The position numbers and the translations under genes were made by a program. Below, piece by piece: positions 33,127 through 42,034 of a stretch of DNA of 64,000 nt. Source of the DNA: Paraperibacillus marinus (GTDB taxonomy: Bacteria; Bacillota; Bacilli; Bacillales; DSM-1321); NCBI RefSeq assembly GCF_046237605.1, contig NZ_CP143542.1, positions 1,178,001 through 1,242,000 of the forward strand. The letters are read 5' to 3'. Every line of letters starts with the position of its first letter. The stretch's first letter is position 1. The notes under the pieces were generated by a model. That model was not told the DNA's origin, did no database searches, and saw only the letters and a program-made list of their open reading frames with translations.

Positions 33127-35541
33127 GTGCTTCAGCAGGATTCATTAAATCTATTTGCAGACGGTGACAAAATGTTCATGAAGGGACGGCATCTGGTCAC
33201 CATCTTTCATAACGAGCAGAATCTTTATTCAGTTGTCCGGATCCGCCTGGACGAAACCAACCTGGAATATGATGAAAAAGAAGCGGTCGTCACCGGATAC
33301 TTTCCCCGAATCCACGAGCACGAGACATATATCTTTTTTGGCACGATGAAGGAGCATCCCAAGTTTGGGCAGCAATTTCATGTGGAGCATTTCAGGAAGG
33401 ATATGCCCCATACACGCGATGGAATTATCAATTATTTATCCAGTGAGCTTTTCAAGGGGATCGGAAAGAAAACCGCAGAGAGCATTGTTGACACACTTGG
33501 AGAAAATGCCATCTCCCGCATCCTGGAAAGCCCTTCCCTTCTTGATACAATTCCCAAGCTGAACCCGGAAAAAGCCAAAGACCTATATGACAATCTCATG
33601 GAGCACCAGGGGCTGGAGAAGGTAATCATCAGCCTGAATCAGCTTGGCTTCGGGCCGCAGCTTTCCATGCGTATATACCAGGTCTATAAACATGAAACGC
33701 TGTCTGTTATACAAAAGAATCCATACCAGCTTGTCGAGGACATAGAGGGTGTCGGCTTCGGGCGCGCGGATGAACTGGGCTTCCAGGTTGGGATTGCCGG
33801 CAATCATGAGGACCGGATTAAGGCAGCCTGTCTGTATACTCTTGAAAATGACTGCCTTCAGGAAGGCCATGTTTTTCTTGAAACGGAGCATCTTCTCCGG
33901 CGCGTAAAAGCCCTGCTTGAGGAAAATAAGCGGGATGTGATTGAATATACCAATATTTCAGCTGAAATCATTAAGCTTGGTGAAGAAGGCAAGATCATTG
34001 TGGAGGACGAGCGGATATATACACCTTCCCTCTACTTCTCAGAGGGAGGACTGGCCGGGAAAATAGAGAAAATCCTGGAACAGGAAGACTATGAAGATCA
34101 ATTCCCTGAATCTGAATTCCTGCTGGCGCTGGGAAATCTTGAAGAGCGGATTGAGGTAGAGTATGCCTCTGCCCAAAAAGATGCCATTCAAACTGCATTG
34201 ATGTCCCCCATGCTGATTCTCACTGGCGGCCCGGGGACAGGAAAAACTACAGTCATTAAAGGCATCGTGGAATTGTATTCAGAGCTCCACGGGGCATCGC
34301 TTGATCCCAGGGATTATAAAAAGGAAGAGCCCTTCCCATTTGTCCTTGCTGCGCCTACCGGGCGTGCCGCCAAAAGGATGACTGAATCAACCGGACTGCC
34401 TGCCGTTACTATTCACCGACTTCTCGGCTGGAACGGAACAGGCGAGTTCACTCATAATGAAAACAATCCAATCGGCGGAAAGATTCTTATCATAGATGAA
34501 ATGTCCATGGTAGATACCTGGCTCGCTAATCAGCTGTTCAAGGCACTGCCTGAACATATTCAGGTTATTCTTGTTGGGGATGAGGATCAGCTTCCATCGG
34601 TCGGACCGGGTCAGGTTTTGAAGGATCTGCTGCGCTCGGGCAAGGTGCCGACTGTGCAGCTTCAGCATATATACCGTCAGGACGATGGATCTTCCATCAT
34701 AAGCCTTGCCCATGAAATCAAGCAGGGAAGGCTGCCAGGCGATATCCGCAGGCAACAGCCGGACCGCTCGTTCTTTCCGTGCAATGCCGCACAGATTGCA
34801 GAAGTGGTTGAAAAGGTGGTTAAAAACGCCAAGAAAAAAGGCTATTCAGCCCGCGATATACAGGTACTTGCCCCCATGTACCGGGGACCTGCCGGGATTG
34901 ACAGGCTGAATGTCCTGATTCAGGGGATTTTGAACCCGAATGAAGACGGCAAAAAGAGGGAGCTCTCGTTCGGAGATGTTACTTACAGGGTCGGGGACAA
35001 AGTGCTGCAGCTTGTAAACCAGCCGGAAAGCAGTGTCTATAACGGGGACATCGGCCAGATTGCGGCCATCCTATATGCTAAAGAGAACACGGAAAAGCAG
35101 GATATGGTTATTGTATCCTTTGACGGTCTTGAGATAACGTATACCAAATCCGATCTATCGCAGATTACCCTTGCCTACTGCTGTTCCATTCACAAGGCAC
35201 AGGGAAGCGAATTTCCGATCGTCATCATGCCTGTGGTTAAGAGCTATTACAGGATGCTTAGGAGGAATTTGATTTATACCGGAATCACAAGGAGCAGAAA
35301 GTTTCTCATACTCTGCGGGGAGGAAGAAGCCCTGCGGCTCGGGATAGAGAGAAATAATGAACTGGGGCGGAAAACGACCCTCTGTGAAAGACTGGAAAAA
35401 ACGATGGCCGAAAAAGAAGTTCCGTCTGCTGATACAGATGACAGCCAGAATATGATTGCATCTATGATGTCTGCCGACCCGATGATCGGCATGGGCGGGC
35501 TGACTCCTTATGATTTTATGAGCGGCGAAAAAATACAATAA
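33127..35541 (+). CDS. recD2: RecD2, SF1B DNA helicase (YrrC)
   Basis: A RecB/RecC-independent 5'-3' helicase implicated in fork stability and repair. Of 804 residues, an N-terminal OB-like region is followed by helix-hairpin-helix segments (LFKGIGKKTAESIVDTLG and DIEGVGFGRADELGF), Walker A LTGGPGTGKTTVIKG (about 360), motif II IIDEMSMVD, motif III GDEDQLPSVGPG and motif VI-type CCSIHKAQGSEFP. The GTG at 33127 has AAGGAGGGGG 4-5 bases upstream. A terminator and a family 1 repeat follow. Confidence 0.94.
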   Translation: MLQQDSLNLFADGDKMFMKGRHLVTIFHNEQNLYSVVRIRLDETNLEYDEKEAVVTGYFPRIHEHETYIFFGTMKEHPKFGQQFHVEHFRKDMPHTRDGIINYLSSELFKGIGKKTAESIVDTLGENAISRILESPSLLDTIPKLNPEKAKDLYDNLMEHQGLEKVIISLNQLGFGPQLSMRIYQVYKHETLSVIQKNPYQLVEDIEGVGFGRADELGFQVGIAGNHEDRIKAACLYTLENDCLQEGHVFLETEHLLRRVKALLEENKRDVIEYTNISAEIIKLGEEGKIIVEDERIYTPSLYFSEGGLAGKIEKILEQEDYEDQFPESEFLLALGNLEERIEVEYASAQKDAIQTALMSPMLILTGGPGTGKTTVIKGIVELYSELHGASLDPRDYKKEEPFPFVLAAPTGRAAKRMTESTGLPAVTIHRLLGWNGTGEFTHNENNPIGGKILIIDEMSMVDTWLANQLFKALPEHIQVILVGDEDQLPSVGPGQVLKDLLRSGKVPTVQLQHIYRQDDGSSIISLAHEIKQGRLPGDIRRQQPDRSFFPCNAAQIAEVVEKVVKNAKKKGYSARDIQVLAPMYRGPAGIDRLNVLIQGILNPNEDGKKRELSFGDVTYRVGDKVLQLVNQPESSVYNGDIGQIAAILYAKENTEKQDMVIVSFDGLEITYTKSDLSQITLAYCCSIHKAQGSEFPIVIMPVVKSYYRMLRRNLIYTGITRSRKFLILCGEEEALRLGIERNNELGRKTTLCERLEKTMAEKEVPSADTDDSQNMIASMMSADPMIGMGGLTPYDFMSGEKIQ

Positions 35542-35547
35542 TCCAGG

Positions 35548-35579
35548 AAGGCTGCTGCTTAGATGGCAGCCTTTTTCTG
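35548..35579 (+). terminator. Intrinsic terminator after recD2
   Basis: aaggctgc (35548-35555) pairs with gcagcctt (35566-35573), followed by TTTT. Repeat copy B begins in this tract. Confidence 0.85.
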
Positions 35580-35769
35580 TGGAAAAGGGGCGGAGCTGCA
35601 TGGATTAAAAATCTTCCTGCAGCTGGGTGCGCACCTCATGTGTTTTCCCAGCACCCCTGGTGTGTCTTAATCCGCTCCACCGCCTTATTGTGTTTGTCCC
35701 TGCTCTACTCAAGTTCCTTTCCGTGAATGGGTTGTGAGTAGAAAACTCATATTTGTTTTCTGCTGTTCT
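35572..35769 (+). repeat. Intergenic repeat family 1, copy B
   Basis: Shares tctgtggaaaaggggcggag, cttcctgcagct, ccgctccaccgccttattg and gtagaaaactcat with copy A. It starts in the T-tract of the recD2 terminator. From here to 35948 there is only a TATAAT-like hexamer (35842-35847) before the next small gene. Confidence 0.85.
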
Positions 35770-35948
35770 CCGGCATCCTGGGCAATGTAAAAATTGTCTG
35801 CACTATAACCCGCAGGACGGCAAGTCTGCCAGAAAGTGGTATATAATGCGAAAACCCTGGGCAGAATGGTAGGGACATAGATGGATGGCTGCCTGCAGAG
35901 ATTTAACCCGCGGCCATCATAATTAAGAGTGTAGTGAGGTGTCTTACT

Positions 35949-36149
35949 TTGCAGATGAAATGCCCGAATTGTTCCAGCAAGGATATCGGCAAGATCGGAG
36001 TGAATCAGTTTTATTGCTGGAACTGCTTCATTGAGATGACCATTTCGAAAGACTTAATACATACACATCAAGTGGAAGAGGATGGCTCGCTCAGCTCTCT
36101 TGATGATCTTTTTGAAGAAGACAGCCGCCGGATAAGCGGCGGATATTAA
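35949..36149 (+). CDS. Small zinc-ribbon protein, YrzR-like
   Basis: A 66-residue protein with two CXXC knuckles (KCPNCSS and YCWNCF) forming a probable zinc ribbon, followed by an acidic tail (EEDGSLSSLDDLFEEDS). A TTG at 35949 is chosen because GTGAGGTG ends 7-8 bases upstream; the ATG at 35955 is an alternative. I believe B. subtilis has a similar small gene in the recD2-yrrI interval. It may be a nucleic-acid or protein-binding adaptor; function unknown. Confidence 0.72.
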   Translation: MQMKCPNCSSKDIGKIGVNQFYCWNCFIEMTISKDLIHTHQVEEDGSLSSLDDLFEEDSRRISGGY

Positions 36150-36157
36150 GGATGGAT

Positions 36158-36188
36158 CCCCGGCCTTCTGGCAGCCGGGGTTTTTCTT
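36158..36188 (+). terminator. Intrinsic terminator after the zinc-ribbon gene
   Basis: ccccggc (36158-36164) pairs with gccgggg (36174-36180), then TTTTTCTTT. Confidence 0.88.
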
Positions 36189-36384
36189 TGGAAAAGGGGC
36201 GGAGCGGTATGTACCATAAGGCTTCCTGCAGCTTGGTGTGACCATCATTTATCTTGCTAGTATTCCTGCCTGCGCCTTATTACGCTTCACCACCCCATTG
36301 TGTTTGTTCCTGCTCTTGTTCAGATTCCTTTCCCTGCATGGGCTGCAAGTAGAAAACTCATGTTTGTTTTATGTGGACTGCTCT
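36181..36384 (+). repeat. Intergenic repeat family 1, copy C
   Basis: Closest to copy A (shares gtaccataaggcttcctgca and cagcttggt) with ggaaaaggggcggagc at the start and gtagaaaactcatgtttg near the end. It starts in the T-tract of the terminator at 36158-36188. No gene is seen between here and 36490. Confidence 0.85.
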
Positions 36385-36490
36385 TGTTTTTCATAAAGAG
36401 CTCTTCCACCAGAAAATATGCTCCCTCTTTCCTCTTAATCTGTATGGAAATGCACAGAGATACAAACCCTACAGAAAAAGGGGGGAGATT

Positions 36491-37600
36491 GTGAATATAA
36501 GGGTGAAGTGGTATTATCGCCTCGGTTTTCTGCTGCTTCTGTTTATTGTTCTATATGTCTTCTTTATTTTAAGGCCGCTGTGGCTGCCGGTGTTCAAGGT
36601 ATTGGCCGCTGTGCTCCTCCCTTTTATAATAGGGGGATTCATCGCCTATCTTCTCCACCCTATAGTCGAGAAGCTTCATGGCAGAGGGATGCACCGGGTG
36701 CTTGCCATCTTTATCATTTACAGCCTTTTTTTCGGGGTTACCGGCTATGCCCTTTATAAAGGGGTGCCGGCCTTTATCTGGCAGATCAGACAGCTGTCTG
36801 ATAGCGCACCAGCCGTGGCTGAACAATACAGGAGCTGGTTCGATTCCATGCACAGGCAGACGGCATCCTGGCCATTTGGCCTGCACGAGAGGCTAGAAGA
36901 GGGCATCTTAATGTTTGAAAGGAAGCTTGACAGTTTGTTTGATATGGCCATGGGGGTTTTAGCCAGACTTCTTGATTTCATCCTCTTCATCGCCCTCATT
37001 CCATTCGTTGCTTTTTACTTTCTAAAAGATATTTCCGCCATAAAGCGTTTTGTCTGGCATCTTACACCTCATAAATGGCGGGCAGGGGGCATATCCTTCA
37101 TCCGTGATGTGGACGACTCCCTTGGAAGCTACATCAGGGGGCAGCTCATTGTCTGCGCAGCCATCGGAGGCCTCTCCACCCTTATTTTTTGGGGAATCGG
37201 CATGCAATATCCCCTTTTATTCGGGGTCATCATAGGGATCACCAATATCATTCCATATTTCGGCCCCATCTTTGGTGCTGTTCCTGCCATGCTGATCGCC
37301 GCTGCCACCTCCATGAAAATGGCTGTGCTTGTAGCTTTGATCGTACTGGTTCTTCAGTTCCTGGAAGGTAATGTATTGTCTCCATTTATTGTCGGTAAAA
37401 GCTTATCCATGCACCCTCTAGTCATTATGGCGGCACTTCTCCTCGGCGGGGAAACGGGAGGAATCCCGGGGCTGATCGTCGCGGTTCCACTCCTCGCCAT
37501 CCTTAAAGTGGCCGTCATTCATGCCATGGAGCACTTTGCCCCCAATAAAAGAAAGGAGCTGGCAGAAGCAAGTGGTGAAAACAAACATGACAGCCATTGA
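36491..37600 (+). CDS. yrrI: AI-2E (PerM/TqsA) family transporter, YrrI
   Basis: A 369-residue polytopic membrane protein of the AI-2E family, which includes autoinducer-2 exporters and sodium/proton antiporters; the substrate here is unknown. Hydrophobic helices at the N-terminus (LGFLLLLFIVLYVFFIL), a central amphipathic region and the conserved C-terminal NIIPYFGPIFGAVPAML and LEGNVLSPFIVGKSLSMHPL are present. The GTG at 36491 has AAAGGGGGGAG upstream; the longer reading from 36371 starts in repeat copy C. The alaS -35 box overlaps its stop codon. Confidence 0.85.
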   Translation: MNIRVKWYYRLGFLLLLFIVLYVFFILRPLWLPVFKVLAAVLLPFIIGGFIAYLLHPIVEKLHGRGMHRVLAIFIIYSLFFGVTGYALYKGVPAFIWQIRQLSDSAPAVAEQYRSWFDSMHRQTASWPFGLHERLEEGILMFERKLDSLFDMAMGVLARLLDFILFIALIPFVAFYFLKDISAIKRFVWHLTPHKWRAGGISFIRDVDDSLGSYIRGQLIVCAAIGGLSTLIFWGIGMQYPLLFGVIIGITNIIPYFGPIFGAVPAMLIAAATSMKMAVLVALIVLVLQFLEGNVLSPFIVGKSLSMHPLVIMAALLLGGETGGIPGLIVAVPLLAILKVAVIHAMEHFAPNKRKELAEASGENKHDSH

Positions 37601-37625
37601 CAAAATATTTTCCAATGCATATAAT
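37597..37625 (+). promoter_or_regulatory. Consensus promoter for the alaS leader
   Basis: TTGACA (37597-37602), a 17-base spacer, TATAAT (37620-37625). The -35 shares TGA with the yrrI stop codon. Confidence 0.88.
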
Positions 37626-37634
37626 CATGGTAAA

Positions 37635-37900
37635 ATAATGAACTTTTAATAAGCAACACAATGATGGATCGAGTATGTTAATGACCATTTAAAGTGCCTG
37701 GCACAATAGAGAGGGATCCCCGGGGCTGGAAGGGATTCTAAATGAAGGTTAACAGAAGGCTAATCCTGAGTGCAGCTAATCCCTGCCGTCTGCCGCGTTA
37801 AGGCTGGTAATGAGGTGATGCATGGGGACTCCATGCATAATCAGGGTGGTACCGCGAGCAAACTCTCGTCCCTGTTTTTGGGATAAGGGTTTTTTTTGTT
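37635..37900 (+). promoter_or_regulatory. T-box riboswitch, alanine specificity, upstream of alaS
   Basis: The T-box sequence tcagggtggtaccgcgag (37841-37858), followed by a terminator (ctctcgtccc with gggataaggg) and a T-run at 37890-37897. GAAGGCTAATCCTGAG (37755-37770) looks like the specifier loop, with GCT (Ala) at 37759-37761. Confidence 0.9.
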
Positions 37901-37938
37901 GCCTTAAAAAGATTGAACGCTTAAAAGGAGGAAGAAGT

Positions 37939-40572
37939 ATGAAGAAACATACCGGTTCACAGATTCGAAGGATGTATCTGGACTTTTTCAAAGAAAAGGG
38001 GCACAGCATCGAACCGAGCGCATCACTGGTCCCGCATGAGGATCCGTCACTTCTATGGATCAATTCTGGTGTGGCTACACTTAAGAAATATTTTGACGGA
38101 CGGGTAATCCCGGAAAACCCAAGGATTACGAATGCTCAAAAATCAATAAGGACCAATGATATAGAAAATGTAGGCAAAACAGCACGACATCATACGTTCT
38201 TTGAAATGCTCGGGAATTTTTCGATCGGCGATTATTTCAAGGAAGAAGCCATTACCTGGGCATGGGAATTTTTAACCGATGAAAAGTGGATTGGCTTCGA
38301 TAAGGAAAAGCTGTCTGTCACGATCCACCCGGAGGACGAAGAAGCCTTCACCCTCTGGAATGAGAAAATCGGCATTCCGAAAGAGCGGATCATCAGGCTG
38401 GAAGAAAACTTCTGGGATATCGGGGAGGGCCCAAGCGGACCTAACACAGAGATTTTCTATGACCGCGGACCGGAGTACGGTGATGATCCGAGCGATCCGG
38501 AATTATTCCCGGGCGGCGAAAACGAACGCTACCTGGAGGTTTGGAATCTCGTGTTCTCGCAATTCAACCACAATCCTGATGGCAGCTATACCCCGCTTCC
38601 AAAGAAGAATATTGATACCGGAATGGGCCTTGAGCGGATGGCATGTGTCGTGCAGGGAGTGCCGACCAACTTCGATACCGACCTGTTCATGCCGATCATT
38701 CACGCGGTTGAGAAAACCTCAGGCGTTCAGTACGGGAAGGATAAAGAGCTGGATACAGCCTTCAAGGTCATTGCAGACCATATCCGGACAGTATCCTTCG
38801 CAGTCGGCGATGGGGCGCTCCCTTCGAACGAAGGCCGCGGCTATGTGCTCCGCCGTTTGCTCAGAAGGGCTGTACGCTATGCTAAAAAAATCAATATAAA
38901 CCGTCCATTTATGTATGAGCTTGTGGCTGTAGCGGGAGAAATCATGAAGGACTTCTACCCTGAGGTATCAGATAAGCAGGAATTCATTGAGACGGTTGTC
39001 AAAAATGAGGAAGAACGTTTCCACGAAACGTTGAATGACGGCCTGGGTATCCTGTCAGAGGTCATTAAGAGGGCCAAGGAAAAGAACAGCGGGACCATTC
39101 CAGGTGAAGACGTATTCCGCCTGTACGATACGTATGGTTTCCCGGTTGAACTGACAGAAGAATACGCCGAGGAAGAAGGCATGAAGGTCGACCATGATGG
39201 CTTTGAACAGGCCATGGAAGGGCAGCGGGAGCGGGCAAGGGCTGCACGCCAGGATGTCGGCTCCATGCAGGTACAGGGCGGAGTTCTCGGGGAGATAACA
39301 GCCGAAAGCAAGTTTGTCGGCTATGTTCATCTTGAATCAGATGGAACGGTAGAAGCGATTGTTAAAAATGGTGGATTTGCAGAAGCTGCAGAAGCTGGTG
39401 ATGAAGTGCAGATCATCTTGAGCCAGACACCATTCTATGCCGAGAGCGGCGGCCAGATTGCTGATATCGGTTCAATCAGGAGCGGAAATGCAGTCATTCA
39501 TGTAAAGGATGTCCAGAAGGCTCCTAACGGACAGAATCTCCATAATGCTGTTGTGGAATCAGGGTCCATCAAGAAAGGGGATGCTGTCCATTCTGCAGTG
39601 GATGGGAAAAACCGTACGGAAATCACTAAGAACCATACAGCCACCCACCTTCTTCATCAGGCACTAAAGGATGTACTCGGTGTCCATGTCAATCAGGCTG
39701 GGTCATTGGTACAGAGTGACCGCTTGAGATTCGACTTTTCTCATTTCGGTCAGATCAAGCCGGAAGAGCTGGAAAAAATTGAGGAAATCGTGAATCGCAA
39801 AATCTGGGAAAGCATCGAGGTCCAGATTGATTACAAAAATATCAATGAAGCCAAGGAAATGGGCGCAATGGCACTGTTTGGCGAAAAGTATGGCGAAATT
39901 GTACGTGTCGTACAGGTAGGAAACTACAGCCTTGAGCTGTGTGGAGGCTGCCATGTTCCCAATACCTCTGCCATCGGTCTTTTCAAGATCGTGTCAGAAA
40001 GCGGAATTGGTGCAGGCACGCGACGTATTGAAGCAGTCACTGGCGCAGCCGCATATGCCCAGTTGAAGGAACAAGTCGGAATCCTTCAAAATGCCGCCGG
40101 CAGACTGAAATCCAGCACAAAAGATGTTCCTGTCCGGATTGAAGCCATTCTTTCTGAATTAAAAGAACTTCAAAGAGAAAATGAATCCCTTGCTGCCAAA
40201 TTAAGCAATATCGAAGCCGGAAGCCTTGTGGATCAGGCAAAACAGGTGGATGGTGTAACAGTTCTTGCTGCAAAGGTCGCGGCACAGGATATGAATAACC
40301 TGCGTCAAATGGCAGATGACTTGAAGAATAAGCTGGGATCTGCAGTCGTATTGCTTGGTTCCGTCCAGGGAGACAAGGTAAACTTGATTGCCGGGGTAAC
40401 AAATGATTTAATGGAAAAAGGCTATCATGCCGGTAAATTGGTCAAAGAGGTTGCTTCCCGCTGCGGCGGAGGCGGAGGCGGCCGGCCGGACATGGCACAG
40501 GTAGGCGGAAAGGATCCGTCCAAATTGGATTCAGCGCTTAGCTATGTCGAGGAATGGGTAAAATCTATCTAA
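37939..40572 (+). CDS. alaS: AlaS, alanyl-tRNA synthetase
   Basis: Class II synthetase with editing. The ATG at 37939 (MKKHTGSQIRRMYLDFF) has AGGAGGAAG upstream and gives 877 residues; the reading from 37822 passes through the T-box terminator. The catalytic domain (1-440) has SLLWINSGVATLKKYFDG and GMGLERMACVVQG; the editing domain has the zinc-type motif HTATHLLHQAL (about 566) and CGGCH (about 667-671); the C-terminal oligomerisation and C-Ala domain contains the glycine run of SRCGGGGGGRPDMAQ. Confidence 0.97.
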   Translation: MKKHTGSQIRRMYLDFFKEKGHSIEPSASLVPHEDPSLLWINSGVATLKKYFDGRVIPENPRITNAQKSIRTNDIENVGKTARHHTFFEMLGNFSIGDYFKEEAITWAWEFLTDEKWIGFDKEKLSVTIHPEDEEAFTLWNEKIGIPKERIIRLEENFWDIGEGPSGPNTEIFYDRGPEYGDDPSDPELFPGGENERYLEVWNLVFSQFNHNPDGSYTPLPKKNIDTGMGLERMACVVQGVPTNFDTDLFMPIIHAVEKTSGVQYGKDKELDTAFKVIADHIRTVSFAVGDGALPSNEGRGYVLRRLLRRAVRYAKKININRPFMYELVAVAGEIMKDFYPEVSDKQEFIETVVKNEEERFHETLNDGLGILSEVIKRAKEKNSGTIPGEDVFRLYDTYGFPVELTEEYAEEEGMKVDHDGFEQAMEGQRERARAARQDVGSMQVQGGVLGEITAESKFVGYVHLESDGTVEAIVKNGGFAEAAEAGDEVQIILSQTPFYAESGGQIADIGSIRSGNAVIHVKDVQKAPNGQNLHNAVVESGSIKKGDAVHSAVDGKNRTEITKNHTATHLLHQALKDVLGVHVNQAGSLVQSDRLRFDFSHFGQIKPEELEKIEEIVNRKIWESIEVQIDYKNINEAKEMGAMALFGEKYGEIVRVVQVGNYSLELCGGCHVPNTSAIGLFKIVSESGIGAGTRRIEAVTGAAAYAQLKEQVGILQNAAGRLKSSTKDVPVRIEAILSELKELQRENESLAAKLSNIEAGSLVDQAKQVDGVTVLAAKVAAQDMNNLRQMADDLKNKLGSAVVLLGSVQGDKVNLIAGVTNDLMEKGYHAGKLVKEVASRCGGGGGGRPDMAQVGGKDPSKLDSALSYVEEWVKSI

Positions 40573-40605
40573 TAAATAAGTTTGCCTGGCTGAACGGGCA
40601 GGAAA

Positions 40606-40634
40606 TTGACATTTCAGCCCGAAGTTATTAATAA
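40606..40634 (+). promoter_or_regulatory. Possible promoter for yrzL-ruvX-yrzB
   Basis: TTGACA (40606-40611), a 17-base spacer, TAATAA (40629-40634). It would give a leader of about 190 bases. Confidence 0.5.
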
Positions 40635-40640
40635 TAGACA

Positions 40641-40830
40641 TTCCGATAAGAATAGATGCAAGAAAGGCAGTGCCGGCAGTCCGGCAGATGCGTGAACAAA
40701 ATTCTGGATGGCAGGTGCCGGGAGCGGACCAAAGCAGGAGCAGGCTCATTTATCCCGTACAGCTGCGGCTGCAGTGTACGATGCTGACGGCAGACCGGCG
40801 GCCGCCGCCATCCAAAAAGGGAGTGCTGGT
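40641..40830 (+). promoter_or_regulatory. Structured GC-rich leader of yrzL
   Basis: A non-coding leader with a local hairpin (gtacagctgc at 40757-40766 with gcagtgtac at 40771-40779) and a possible long-range closing stem ggatggc (40706-40712) with gccatcc (40807-40813), ending just before the AAAAAGGGAG ribosome binding site. Confidence 0.4.
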
Positions 40831-40831
40831 A

Positions 40832-41101
40832 TTGAGTTCCTTCGATAAAACCATGAAATTCAATTTTCCGGAAGAGCCGTTTGAACGGGATGTGCGTGAA
40901 GTATTATTCAAGGTGCATAATGCACTCCAGGATAAAGGGTATAATCCGATCAATCAGATTGTCGGATACCTGCTCTCAGGCGACCCAGCCTATATACCAA
41001 GACATAATGATGCCAGGAGCATCATCAGGAAGCTTGAACGTGACGAAATCATTGAAGAACTGGTGAAATCGTATTTGAAGCATCAGCGCGAGGGAAAATA
41101 A
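40832..41101 (+). CDS. yrzL: YrzL/ReoM, IreB-family (UPF0297) protein
   Basis: A small cytosolic regulator; Listeria ReoM, of the same family, is a PrkA phosphotarget that controls MurA degradation by ClpCP. The TTG at 40832 starts SSFDKTMKFNFPEEPFERD, giving 89 residues and matching the family N-terminus; AAAAGGGAG is 8 bases upstream. The core YNPINQIVGYLLSGDPAYIPRH and KLERDEIIEELVKSYL are near-invariant in the family. ruvX follows after 1 base. Confidence 0.93.
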   Translation: MSSFDKTMKFNFPEEPFERDVREVLFKVHNALQDKGYNPINQIVGYLLSGDPAYIPRHNDARSIIRKLERDEIIEELVKSYLKHQREGK

Positions 41102-41102
41102 T

Positions 41103-41525
41103 ATGCGGATTATGGGGCTTGATGTCGGTTCAAAAACGGTCGGGGTCGCAATCAGCGATGCCATGGGCTGGACCGCTCAAGGAATTGAAACCATCCAGAT
41201 CGACGAGGATAAAAACAGGTTTGGATACAAAAGAATTGGAGAACTTATTAAAGAGTATGAAGTAACGAAAATCGTAGTCGGCCTGCCGAAGAATATGAAT
41301 AATACAATCGGGCCAAGGGCCGAAGCGAGCCAGGCCTACGGCGGGGCCCTGGAAAAAAAGTTCAGCCTTCCTGTGGAATACTGGGACGAGCGGCTTACAA
41401 CCATGGCTGCCGAACGCCTGCTGCTGGAAGCTGACATGAGCCGCAGCAAGCGGAAAAAACTGATTGATAAAATGGCTGCTGTCATGATCCTTCAGGGCTA
41501 TCTGGACAGACAAACTAACTTATAA
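41103..41525 (+). CDS. ruvX: RuvX/YqgF family pre-16S rRNA nuclease (YrrK)
   Basis: An RNase H-fold nuclease of the YqgF family (16S rRNA 5' maturation in E. coli; sometimes called a Holliday junction resolvase). The 140 residues carry the first acidic motif MGLDVGSKTVGVAISD, VVGLPKNMNN, and the second WDERLTTMAAERLL with the final Asp in KLIDKMAAVMILQ. Its ribosome binding site GAGGGA lies in the end of yrzL, indicating coupling. Confidence 0.94.
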   Translation: MRIMGLDVGSKTVGVAISDAMGWTAQGIETIQIDEDKNRFGYKRIGELIKEYEVTKIVVGLPKNMNNTIGPRAEASQAYGGALEKKFSLPVEYWDERLTTMAAERLLLEADMSRSKRKKLIDKMAAVMILQGYLDRQTNL

Positions 41526-41538
41526 GAGGTGTTTACAC

Positions 41539-41820
41539 ATGGAAAACGGCGAAAAAAATATTACAGTGGTAGACGAGAACGGAAACGAACAGCTTTGTGA
41601 GGTGCTTTTCACCTTTGATTCAGAAGAGACAGGCAAGTCTTACGTCCTTTACTACCCATTAGGATCGGATCAGGACGACGAGGATATCGAGATACACGCA
41701 TCCTCCTTCGTGCCAAGCGAAGACAATGAGGATGGCGAGCTCCAGCCGATCGAGACTGAAGAAGAATGGGACATGATCGAGGAAATGCTGAACACCTTCC
41801 TTGAAGAAGAAGGAGAATGA
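41539..41820 (+). CDS. yrzB: YrzB, DUF1292 protein
   Basis: A strongly acidic 93-residue protein of the DUF1292 family (VVDENGNEQLCEVLFTFDSEETGKSYVLYYP). Function unknown. It forms the conserved yrzL-ruvX-yrzB trio seen throughout Firmicutes; AGAGGTG is 10 bases upstream and a strong terminator follows. Confidence 0.9.
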   Translation: MENGEKNITVVDENGNEQLCEVLFTFDSEETGKSYVLYYPLGSDQDDEDIEIHASSFVPSEDNEDGELQPIETEEEWDMIEEMLNTFLEEEGE

Positions 41821-41864
41821 TGTAAATTATTCCTGCCGTATGGCTGGATAAAATAGATGGGATG

Positions 41865-41896
41865 AACGCCTGCCAATGAATTGGCAGGCGTTTTCT
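41865..41896 (+). terminator. Intrinsic terminator after yrzB
   Basis: A perfect 11-bp stem: aacgcctgcca (41865-41875) with tggcaggcgtt (41882-41892), then TTCT. A TATAAT (41974-41979) in the following gap may belong to an mltG promoter; its -35 is poor. Confidence 0.88.
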
Positions 41897-42034
41897 GGTG
41901 CCGGAGCTTGTCCGATTTGTTCCTATTTGTAATAATTTCGGGTATTTTGTATGATTGGCCCTCCTATTTATAGTATAATGACTCAGTACATAATCTAATA
42001 AACGCTTCTTGACTGGTTTCATGGAGGGGAAATA

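Noticed and set aside
37822..37938. N-terminal extension of alaS
   Set aside because: Also T-box sequence; the start at 37939 has AGGAGG and the correct N-terminus.
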